The translations under genes and the position numbers were made by a program. Positions 1-7,108 of a stretch of 9,590 nt of DNA are shown in pieces. Under the pieces are notes generated by a model, which worked only from the letters and a program-made list of their open reading frames with translations, was not told where the DNA came from and made no database searches. The first letter of the stretch is position 1. Every line of letters begins with the position of its first letter. Origin of the DNA: Capsulimonas sp. (GTDB lineage Bacteria > Armatimonadota > Armatimonadia > Armatimonadales > Capsulimonadaceae); contig JAOQAA010000594.1 of NCBI GenBank assembly GCA_025963815.1, positions 1 to 9,590 on the forward strand, written 5' to 3'.

Positions 1-249
1 CTTGAATTTATAAATAATAGTAAGCAAGCAGCCATCCGACTCTTAAAAAATATTTCTAATATTTTCTAATTGTGTGATAATTTTCACGCCATGCGGGGTA
101 TATTGGCAGTGCGGTTCTGGATCCCCAGTGTTGTACGCTCCCTAAGGTTGCAGTGCCATGTTTGCTATCTAATGCACGCAGCAAGGGACCAAGTCTCCAA
201 TTCATACTCAATGGTCCAAGCTTAGGATCAACAAAAGGAACCTAAAGTA
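1..249 (+). promoter_or_regulatory. AT-rich leader and probable promoter region of the PEP-CTERM gene
   Basis: This stretch holds no credible gene. Its first 90 bases are much richer in A and T than the rest of the window, and the remainder is closer to average. Two -10-like boxes can be seen: GATAAT at 76-81, with an upstream TG in the extended -10 position, and TATATT at 99-104. Neither has a good -35 box at the usual spacing, so the promoter is only a candidate. Either would leave a 5' leader of about 140-165 bases before the start codon. A short inverted pair, GGACCA at 186-191 and TGGTCC at 212-217, lies within that leader. The purine stretch AAAAGGAA at 233-240 is the ribosome binding site for the gene at 250. 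Confidence 0.3.
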
Positions 250-882
250 ATGAAAACACGTAACGCCGTTGTCGGCGCCTTCGCCGTGGCGGCTCTGAGC
301 ACCCTCCTGAGCGCCGGTCAGGTCCATGCGCAGAACTTCAGCTTCACGTCCGTCTATGCGACCAACGCGATCCTCAGCGGCACCAGCACGCTCACCATTG
401 CGAACAGCTCCAGCGTAGGCGTCATCGGCGCTCCCACCGCGATTGTTCTGAGCAATCTGTCCGAGTTCACGACTCCTGCTACGGGGCCAAACTCGTTTGT
501 AAACAGCCCCTATAGCACGACGCTGACGATCTTCGATGTGGCGAGCAGCACTTCCATCGCGCATCAATTCACCGGCGTCTTCAACGGGACGGCGGACGGC
601 GGCGATCTCCTCGGCAACGGCAAGAGCGCCTTCTTCACCGACACGCCCACGACGATCTCGCAGCAATATGTGTTCGCGAGCGGAACCTACACCGTCACTC
701 GCAGCAGCTTCGTATCCCCCGGACCTGGCGGCAACGCCGACGGTTCGCAGGGCGCGATCGTCACCTTCCAGCCCTCCTCGACTGTTCCAGAACCCGGAAC
801 CGTGGCCGCGATCATCATGGGTGGCGCGATGCTTGGCCTGATGGCGTTCCGCCGACGCTCCACGTTCACCCTGAGCGCCTAA
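250..882 (+). CDS. PEP-CTERM sorting domain protein, exported
   Basis: This 210-residue protein is probably exported and then processed at the outer surface. Residues 1-27 look like a signal peptide: Lys/Arg near the start, a hydrophobic stretch, then a VHA cleavage site before Gln28. The mature part is rich in Ser, Thr, Gly and Asn, as usual for surface proteins. The C-terminus has the tripartite PEP-CTERM signal: VPEPG at about 179-183, a short hydrophobic helix at about 184-198, and an Arg cluster (FRRRS) before a short tail. In known systems an exosortase (EpsH/Xrt family) recognises this signal, and such proteins are tied to exopolysaccharide or biofilm matrix; no exosortase gene is in this window. 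The ATG is supported by AAAAGGAA nine bases upstream. The central region matches no domain I recognise, so the specific role is unknown. Confidence 0.9.
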   Translation: MKTRNAVVGAFAVAALSTLLSAGQVHAQNFSFTSVYATNAILSGTSTLTIANSSSVGVIGAPTAIVLSNLSEFTTPATGPNSFVNSPYSTTLTIFDVASSTSIAHQFTGVFNGTADGGDLLGNGKSAFFTDTPTTISQQYVFASGTYTVTRSSFVSPGPGGNADGSQGAIVTFQPSSTVPEPGTVAAIIMGGAMLGLMAFRRRSTFTLSA

Positions 883-917
883 TGGAACGGCGGGCATCGT
901 GTTTGGGCAGTGGTAAG

Positions 918-961
918 AGGTCATGGCTTTTGCTATTCCAGGATGGTAAAAGTGACGACCT
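918..961. repeat. Imperfect inverted repeat downstream of the PEP-CTERM gene
   Basis: AGGTC (918-922) and CTTTT (927-931) are mirrored by AAAAG (948-952) and GACCT (957-961), giving two five-base helices separated by a four-by-four mismatch around a 16-base loop. No T-run follows, so it is not itself a standard terminator. It could be a structured 3' end of the PEP-CTERM transcript, 36-79 bases past the stop codon. Chance occurrence is possible. Confidence 0.3.
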
Positions 962-992
962 AGTCCCGGCTTGATGTCAGCCCTTAGTACTT

Positions 993-1028
993 GGGCGGCT
1001 CTATTTCCCATGGGAAATAGAGCCGCCC
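993..1028 (+). terminator. Perfect 36-bp palindrome, probable terminator
   Basis: The arms at 993-1010 and 1011-1028 are exact reverse complements with no spacer; each runs from GGGCGGC into CTATTTCCCA or its complement, with CCATGG at the centre. As RNA this gives a stem of at least 16 pairs closed by a CATG loop, followed by a T-rich tail (TTGTTGTTTGTG). It is probably the terminator of the PEP-CTERM gene, which ends 110 bases upstream. The tail is interrupted by G, so termination could be less abrupt than at a classical T-run. The minus-strand side lacks a T-run, which argues for plus-strand use. Confidence 0.65.
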
Positions 1029-1092
1029 TTGTTGTTTGTGTTCTCTGCCAAGCATCGCGCTCTCGTGCGCACGCAGGTACACTGATCGGCAT

Positions 1093-1455
1093 ATGGCGGA
1101 TTACGTTCAATATATGCTGGCGCTTGCGTCGAACGGAGCGCCGCTGGCGCGCGTCGAGCGGGTCGATTCATGGTGGGCGCAAGGAATCGGTGTTTTGGGA
1201 CGGCGCGCGCTGCCGGCGGGCGAGGGGATGTGGTTCCCCGGCGTCGCTTCAATTCATACCTGCTTCGTCGCGTTTCCATTGGATATTCTTTTTCTAAGTC
1301 GTGATCTGAGCGTGCTTGCCGTGCTGCCGGGCGTGCCTCCCTGGCGGCCGCTGGTGCGCTGTCCAGGGGCCGCCCATACGATCGAACTGGGGGCAGGGAC
1401 ACTGGCCGTCTCCCTCGTTCGTATCGGAGATGCGGTTCTTTTAGAGCCGCAATAG
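1093..1455 (+). CDS. DUF192 family protein
   Basis: This 120-residue protein matches the DUF192 pattern: an early WWAQGIGVLGRRAL segment (residues 27-40), then GEGMWF (43-48), SIHTCFVAFPLDILFL (53-68), PWRP in the middle, and a C-terminal ELGAGT...GDAVLL stretch. Family members are small single-domain proteins, often 110-160 residues and sometimes with a signal peptide; their biochemical function is not established. No signal peptide is evident with the start chosen here. The frame is open upstream to 1036, but ATG at 1093 fits the family's beginning best, and the upstream residues look like read-through of intergenic DNA. There is no clear Shine-Dalgarno; instead a -10-like TACACT (1078-1083) ends nine bases before the start. 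The gene stands alone between a palindrome and the ftsH promoter. Confidence 0.82.
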   Translation: MADYVQYMLALASNGAPLARVERVDSWWAQGIGVLGRRALPAGEGMWFPGVASIHTCFVAFPLDILFLSRDLSVLAVLPGVPPWRPLVRCPGAAHTIELGAGTLAVSLVRIGDAVLLEPQ

Positions 1456-1591
1456 TGTCATAACGCATACTCAGTCGTAAGATTGGGTAGAACGGAATAC
1501 ATCGACGCTTTTTAGTGGGGAACGCAAGTTCGCCCATTTGCGTAGTTAATGAAAGAACGCATTCGCCCCTGCGACAGCGAGCATCTCGTTG

Positions 1592-1621
1592 TTGTCGGTC
1601 GCGAGGAGAATGTGGTATACT
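1592..1621 (+). promoter_or_regulatory. ftsH promoter, extended -10
   Basis: TATACT at 1616-1621 is preceded by TGG, giving an extended -10 box (TGnTATACT). TTGTCG at 1592-1597 lies 18 bases upstream and matches four of six -35 positions. The predicted start of transcription is near 1628, giving a leader of about 75 bases. That leader contains a small hairpin, CGTCT/AGACG at 1635-1649, whose role is unclear. Confidence 0.6.
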
Positions 1622-1689
1622 TCCGCCACGGCAGCGTCTCAGTAAGACGGCCCGTTAGGATTTTTCTTCCCACGTTATTCCAAATGTGC

Positions 1690-1703
1690 GGAGGGAGGCA
1701 CTG

Positions 1704-1706
<3 letters not shown>
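1690..1706 (+). promoter_or_regulatory. Strong ribosome binding site fixing a TTG start for ftsH
   Basis: GGAGGGAGG at 1690-1698 is an almost ideal Shine-Dalgarno sequence. The spacing to TTG at 1704-1706 is five bases, which is workable. The upstream in-frame GTG at 1686 lies before this site and would place the site inside the coding region, so TTG at 1704 is preferred. The resulting N-terminus (MNTKNIVRYL) resembles other FtsH proteins, which begin a few residues before the first membrane helix. Confidence 0.75.
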
Positions 1707-3659
<1,953 letters not shown>

Positions 3660-3676
3660 CCGATACGCCGTTACGC

Positions 3677-3707
3677 GGGGGAGTCAGACGATGGCTCCCC
3701 CTTTTTT
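3677..3707 (+). terminator. Intrinsic terminator of ftsH
   Basis: GGGGGAG (3677-3683) pairs with CTCCCCC (3695-3701); a T-G and a C-G pair extend the stem to nine, around a seven-base loop. Six T residues follow immediately (3702-3707), then ATTTAT. It begins 18 bases after the ftsH stop codon and is the clearest classical terminator in the window. Its tail ends only nine bases before the next start codon. Confidence 0.92.
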
Positions 3708-3716
3708 ATTTATCCT

Positions 3717-4097
3717 ATGGAAAACACTTACCGCTATCGCCTTTCCCGTCTGGTTCGCACGCAAAGCTCGGAAATCTTCCTGATCTGGGACGAAGACCGG
3801 CGGATCGGCCAGCTAGACCTGCATTACGCCCACGACACGATCCATGCGACGCTCGTGCTTGAAGCGGACCTGCCTGTCAACACTGAGGAAGAACTTCTCT
3901 CGCAGATCGACGAGGACATTGTTTCGTCCTACCTGCCGTCGTTCGACCGTGAGGACTTCCTGGTGACGGTCTTCCGGGGCGAAGAGATTTCGTCCTACAC
4001 GGATTCGTCTGGCGCCCTGGACGATATTGAGGATGAACACTTCGGTGAAGACGACGATGACGATGACGGCGGCCTGCGCGGACGCCGTGACCGTTAA
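3717..4097 (+). CDS. Hypothetical protein with acidic C-terminal tail
   Basis: I do not recognise this 126-residue protein. It has no signal peptide or membrane helix and is probably cytoplasmic. Residues 1-95 look like a compact alpha/beta domain: a basic N-terminus (YRYRLSRLVR), an EIFLIWDEDRRIGQLDLHY strand pair, then an acidic helix-rich middle. The tail, residues 102-117, is dominated by Asp and Glu and ends in six consecutive Asp, followed by a basic GLRGRRDR end. GC-rich codon use like its neighbours supports a real gene. The ATG lies nine bases after the T-run of the ftsH terminator and has no Shine-Dalgarno, so translation may begin on a nearly leaderless transcript or on read-through RNA. 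A later start is possible, but the next in-frame codons give no better ribosome binding site. Close linkage to ftsH suggests, but does not show, a related role. Confidence 0.75.
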   Translation: MENTYRYRLSRLVRTQSSEIFLIWDEDRRIGQLDLHYAHDTIHATLVLEADLPVNTEEELLSQIDEDIVSSYLPSFDREDFLVTVFRGEEISSYTDSSGALDDIEDEHFGEDDDDDDGGLRGRRDR

Positions 4098-4143
4098 TTC
4101 CGGCGTCTTTTCATTGAAGGACAGTCGAGCTCCGGCGCACTAA

Positions 4144-4152
4144 TGTTATAAT
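4144..4152 (+). promoter_or_regulatory. Extended -10 promoter of the GspE/PilB-type gene
   Basis: TGTTATAAT at 4144-4152 is a perfect extended -10 element with a consensus TATAAT (4147-4152). No good -35 lies 16-18 bases upstream; TTGAAG at 4114-4119 is too far away. Extended -10 promoters often work without a -35. Transcription would start near 4159, leaving a leader of about 90 bases before the ATPase start codon. Confidence 0.7.
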
Positions 4153-4183
4153 AGACTTAAAGAGCGACGGCTCCCAGGAATGA

Positions 4184-4243
4184 ATGGATCATAAAGCGAA
4201 ACGCAATCCCGTTGATTGCGTTTTTCCATCTTGGAGCAAGTAA
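4184..4243 (+). CDS. Possible 19-codon leader ORF
   Basis: An ATG at 4184, four bases after an AGGA purine run (4176-4179), opens a frame of 19 codons that ends in tandem TAA TAA stops at 4241-4246, only four bases before the ATG of the ATPase gene. The predicted peptide begins MDHKAKRNPVD and ends PSWSK. The frame runs right through the terminator-like hairpin at 4199-4223, the arrangement expected of a leader peptide that couples translation to terminator folding. It has no run of a single regulatory amino acid as in classical amino-acid attenuators. A frame this short can arise by chance, so its translation is unproven. Confidence 0.3.
   Translation: MDHKAKRNPVDCVFPSWSK
4199..4225 (+). 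terminator. Terminator-like hairpin in the leader of the ATPase gene
   Basis: The arms AAACGCAATC (4199-4208) and GATTGCGTTT (4214-4223) are exact reverse complements around a five-base loop, and the T-run spans 4221-4225 (five T) before CC. It lies downstream of the TATAAT promoter at 4147 and upstream of the ATPase start, so it could act as an attenuator. Alternatively it may terminate transcripts of the 126-residue gene that ends at 4097. The T-run is short and the stem only moderately stable, consistent with partial termination. Confidence 0.6.
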
Positions 4244-4249
4244 TAAAGG

Positions 4250-6196
4250 ATGGCGGACGTGGCAGATACATCGCAGTTTGAGGGAGCCGAGGATTTCGGC
4301 CAGTTTTTGGTGGAGCAGAAGCTCCTGACCGACGCCCAGCGCGTTTCGGCGCAGGCGCACAAGCGTCAGCACGGGACGGCGCTGACCGACGCGATCGTCA
4401 GTCTCGAAATGATGGGCGAAGAGCAGGTGACTCGCGCCCACGCTCAGCATCTCGATATCCCTTACATCAATCTCAAAGAGATTACCCTTGACCCATCGGT
4501 GCTGCCGATGGTGGATGCGGCGTTCGCGAAACAGTACGAGCTGCTTCCGATCGGACGCAAGCCGGACGGCACGCTGCGCCTCGCCGTCGCTGACTGGACC
4601 GATGAGGTCATGAAGGCCGCCGCCAGGATCGGCGTCAGCCAGCGTGTTCGGATCGCTCCGGCGCTGGCCACGGCAGAGCATATTCGCCAGGAGATCGAGC
4701 GCAGTTATCAGGACCGCGTGCTTGTTGGCGCTGTGGTCGGCGCCGCAAGCATTCCCGAAATCCGTAACGCCGCCAATCCCGGCGACCCCAACGCGCCCAA
4801 GCCGCCGATCGCGCCGCCTGGCCAGCGCAGCTCCGTTCCCGCATTGCTGCCTCCGTCGGCTGCAAACAGTCCCGCCCGTTTCGCCACGCCGCCCGCCGCC
4901 ATCCGTAAGCCCGGCGAAGGCGGGCAATCCCCCGGCGGCCGCACTGGTGTGCTGACCACCAATCAGCCCGAAGGTCTGGAGGAAGCTGATGTCGACCAGC
5001 CGATGGTCATTCAGCTGGTGAACACCATTCTTTCCAAAGCCATCAAGGCGGGCGCAAGTGACATTCACTTTGAGCCCCGCCGCGATACGCTCGATATTCG
5101 CTATCGCATCGACGGCACCCTGCACCATGTGGACAGTATCCGCCGTGAGTTCCAGGCGGCTTGTACATCGCGCGTCAAGATCATGGCGGATATGAACATC
5201 GCCGAGCGCCGTGTGCCGCAGGACGGACGCATCGCCGTCACGCTGGACAACCGCGCGATCGACATGCGCGTTTCTTCCCTGCCGACCCAGTACGGCGAAT
5301 CCATCGTTCTGCGTATTCTGGACAAGGGCGGGCGCCGTCCCGGTCTGGATCAGCTGGGCTTTTCCGAACGCAATCTCAAGCTGCTGAACAATTTGATCCG
5401 CAAGCCGCACGGCATCTTCCTCGCGACCGGCCCGACTGGCTCGGGTAAGACGACCACGCTTTACAGCGCCATTCAGGCCATTCATACTCCTGAGGTCAAC
5501 ATCATCACGGTTGAGGACCCGATCGAGTACGATCTGGACGGTATTCGCCAGTCCAACGTGCATGAGAAGGCCGGCCTGACGATGGCGAAGCAGCTGCGCG
5601 CCATTTTGCGCCAGGACCCGGACATCATCTATGTCGGTGAGATCCGTGACTCCGAAACGGCGGAAATCGCGTTCCGCGCGGCGCTGACCGGCCACATGGT
5701 CTTCTCCACGCTGCACTGTAACGACGCCTCCGGCGCCGTCACGCGCCTGCTGAACATGGATGTCGACCCGTTCCTGGTCGCTTCGTCCGTGGTCGGCGTC
5801 ATGGCCCAGCGCCTCGTCCGCAAAGTCTGCGTCAACTGTGCGATGCCCACGACCCCCGATCCCGAGATGATGAAGTCCTTCGGCGTGCATCCCGATTCGC
5901 CGGAAGCACGCCGCGCCACGTTTGTGATCGGCCGCGGCTGCGATGTCTGTGAAGGCACGGGGTACAAAGGCCGGGCCAGCATTCAGGAGATCATGGGAAT
6001 GGATGATAACATCCGCAACATGGTCCTTGCGCGCATTCCCTCGAACAAGATTCGCAAGGCGGCGATGGCGCATGGCATGGTGTCCATGCGCGAAGACGCC
6101 GCGCAGAAGGTCATGGCGGGAATGACGACGTTCGAAGAAGCCGCGAAGCGCGTCTTTATCGACGACACCGAGGAGCTGCCCGAAATCTCATTCTAA
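4250..6196 (+). CDS. gspE: GspE/PilB family ATPase (type II secretion or type IV pilus assembly)
   Basis: This 648-residue protein is a hexameric cytoplasmic motor of the GspE/PulE/PilB family, which powers pilus or pseudopilus extension from the inner membrane. Residues about 14-150 form an MshEN (T2SSE N-terminal) domain, which in some relatives binds cyclic di-GMP. A Pro/Ala-rich linker covers about 165-245. The ATPase core follows: Walker A GPTGSGKT at 394-401, an Asp box ending LRQDPD, Walker B DIIYVGE with Glu464, and a His box GHMVFSTLHCND at 481-492. Four cysteines, 527, 530, 564 and 567 (CVNC and CDVC), form the usual zinc-binding insert. The ATG at 4250 has GGAG (4233-4236) 13 bases upstream; a GTG at 4259 has AAAGGA at 4245-4250 at better spacing and may be the true start, costing three residues. 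No pilC, pilT or gsp partners are in the window, so pilus versus secretion cannot be settled. Confidence 0.93.
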   Translation: MADVADTSQFEGAEDFGQFLVEQKLLTDAQRVSAQAHKRQHGTALTDAIVSLEMMGEEQVTRAHAQHLDIPYINLKEITLDPSVLPMVDAAFAKQYELLPIGRKPDGTLRLAVADWTDEVMKAAARIGVSQRVRIAPALATAEHIRQEIERSYQDRVLVGAVVGAASIPEIRNAANPGDPNAPKPPIAPPGQRSSVPALLPPSAANSPARFATPPAAIRKPGEGGQSPGGRTGVLTTNQPEGLEEADVDQPMVIQLVNTILSKAIKAGASDIHFEPRRDTLDIRYRIDGTLHHVDSIRREFQAACTSRVKIMADMNIAERRVPQDGRIAVTLDNRAIDMRVSSLPTQYGESIVLRILDKGGRRPGLDQLGFSERNLKLLNNLIRKPHGIFLATGPTGSGKTTTLYSAIQAIHTPEVNIITVEDPIEYDLDGIRQSNVHEKAGLTMAKQLRAILRQDPDIIYVGEIRDSETAEIAFRAALTGHMVFSTLHCNDASGAVTRLLNMDVDPFLVASSVVGVMAQRLVRKVCVNCAMPTTPDPEMMKSFGVHPDSPEARRATFVIGRGCDVCEGTGYKGRASIQEIMGMDDNIRNMVLARIPSNKIRKAAMAHGMVSMREDAAQKVMAGMTTFEEAAKRVFIDDTEELPEISF

Positions 6197-6212
6197 CCAT
6201 AAAGACGTTCCA

Positions 6213-6253
6213 GGCGGCGTCAGGGGCAGGCTTTTTTTGCCCCTGACGCCGCC
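6213..6253 (+). terminator. Hairpin with T-run in its loop after the ATPase gene
   Basis: The arms at 6213-6228 and 6238-6253 are exact 16-base reverse complements (GGCGGCGTCAGGGGCA and partner). The nine-base loop contains GGC and six T; one more T belongs to the right arm. After the right arm comes only TTGCTTGTTG, a weak T-rich tail. It begins 16 bases after the ATPase stop codon and is the only plausible terminator there. The run of T inside the loop is unusual for an intrinsic terminator. The right arm ends eight bases before the probable promoter of the next gene. Confidence 0.72.
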
Positions 6254-6260
6254 TTGCTTG

Positions 6261-6291
6261 TTGACCGCGCCCGCGGGAATGTGGGTACAAT
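6261..6291 (+). promoter_or_regulatory. Probable promoter of the ThiE/TenI-fold gene
   Basis: TTGACC at 6261-6266 matches five of six -35 positions and TACAAT at 6286-6291 matches five of six -10 positions, with a 19-base spacer that is longer than ideal. Transcription would begin near 6298, practically at the GTG start codon (6299), predicting a leaderless messenger. No thiamine (TPP) riboswitch precedes the gene. Confidence 0.5.
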
Positions 6292-6298
6292 ACCGATT

Positions 6299-6979
6299 GT
6301 GACTGATTTAACCGGACCAAGTCTCACCTTGGTGACAGATCGAAACCTGTATCGGCAATCCTCCGAAGGGGCGTCCGGCCCGATCTCCCTTATCGACGCG
6401 GCGATCCAGGGCGGAGTCGACATCGTCCAGCTGCGCGCCGTAAGCGGCGAAACGGACGACCTGGCGATTTATGCCGTCTCCCTCCATTTGCGCGAAATGA
6501 CCGCCGGCAAGGCGCTTTTCGTCGTAACGGGCGACATCGAACTGGCCGAAAAATGCCGCGCCGACGGCCTGATGCTGCGCGAGCATTCGTACCGTCCGTC
6601 GGATGCACGCAGCTATTTGCGCGGTGATAATGTCCAATTGGTCGGCGCTTTCGCCCGGTCTGTCGAGGAAGCCGCGCGCGCCGAGCGCGGTGGCGCCGAT
6701 TATGTGCAGTTCGGTCCCGTGTTCCAGGCGGACGAGGCGACGAACCCGGACCAATCCGGCCTGACGGCTCTGCGAAAGATCAAAGACGCCGTCCAGATCC
6801 GCGTGATTGGGTTTGGCGGTATCCAAACGCCCGAACAGGCGGCGGAGTGTATCGCCGCCGGAGCGGACGGCGTGGCCGTCACCGACGCCATTACCGGCGC
6901 CGCCGACCCGTCGGACGCCGCCGCGAAACTGCGCGTCGCGCTGGACGCCGCCTGGGCGCAGCGTCACGTTTCCGAATAA
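6299..6979 (+). CDS. ThiE/TenI-fold protein (thiamine phosphate synthase family), divergent
   Basis: This 226-residue protein has the TIM-barrel pattern of the TMP-TENI family: LTLVTDR (9-15), IVQLR (42-46), GADYVQFGPVF (about 132-142), GFGGI and GADGVAV near the end. ThiE joins the thiamine pyrimidine and thiazole; TenI of Bacillus is a thiazole tautomerase. Key residues are altered. The QLREK lysine is replaced (QLRAV, 44-48), and the IND metal site reads VTGD (76-79). The HLGQED motif reads LREHS (93-97), the TKK phosphate-loop lysines are absent near 144-151, and the TenI histidine position reads Arg120 (FARS). So neither reaction is assured. GTG at 6299 is chosen because an upstream in-frame TTG (6254) lies before the promoter. 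There is no Shine-Dalgarno. No thi genes are adjacent. Family is secure; activity is uncertain. Confidence 0.85.
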   Translation: MTDLTGPSLTLVTDRNLYRQSSEGASGPISLIDAAIQGGVDIVQLRAVSGETDDLAIYAVSLHLREMTAGKALFVVTGDIELAEKCRADGLMLREHSYRPSDARSYLRGDNVQLVGAFARSVEEAARAERGGADYVQFGPVFQADEATNPDQSGLTALRKIKDAVQIRVIGFGGIQTPEQAAECIAAGADGVAVTDAITGAADPSDAAAKLRVALDAAWAQRHVSE

Positions 6980-7027
6980 GACAAAGCCGATCAGAAACAT
7001 CCCGTGAATTTGCGGTGGGTTAGGAAC

Positions 7028-7065
7028 TTCGTTTTTTGTTTGTAATAGCCGATAATCAATTTAAT
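7028..7065 (+). promoter_or_regulatory. Candidate promoters of the glycosidase gene
   Basis: Two overlapping sets can be read. GATAAT at 7051-7056 has TTCGTT at 7028-7033 with a 17-base spacer, and TTTAAT at 7060-7065 has TTGTTT at 7036-7041 with an 18-base spacer. The local AT-rich patch supports a promoter here. A six-T run at 7032-7037 has no convincing hairpin before it, so I do not call a terminator for the upstream gene. Confidence 0.4.
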
Positions 7066-7108
7066 AGTGGTCTCACGGTTTGCTTTTGAGGGTGGGGAGG
7101 AAACGGCT

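Noticed and set aside
100..249. Cyclic di-GMP (GEMM) riboswitch before the PEP-CTERM gene
   Set aside because: GCACGCAGCAAGGGACC faintly resembles the class I core, but the paired elements and tetraloop arrangement cannot be matched.
208..1110. Minus-strand open frame of 300 codons covering the PEP-CTERM gene
   Set aside because: It overlaps a well-supported exported protein gene and crosses the 36-bp palindrome, and it has an Arg/Ala/Gly-rich composition typical of antisense translation.
1522..1543. Inverted repeat ACGCAA...TTGCGT upstream of ftsH as an operator
   Set aside because: The arms are only six bases with a 10-base gap, which is expected by chance in a region this size; no second copy was seen.
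4049..4072. GAC/GAT repeat as a variable microsatellite
   Set aside because: It is only six codons with mixed GAC and GAT, better explained by selection for an acidic tail.
4157..6073. Very long open frame on the minus strand opposite the ATPase gene
   Set aside because: It is a shadow of a GC-rich gene with strong third-position bias. The product is rich in His, Arg and Gly with no recognisable domain, while the plus strand carries unmistakable motifs.
6197..6298. TPP riboswitch before the ThiE-like gene
   Set aside because: The conserved CTGAGA and ACC...TGAT...TAATACCAGCG-type elements are absent, and the space is filled by a hairpin and a promoter.
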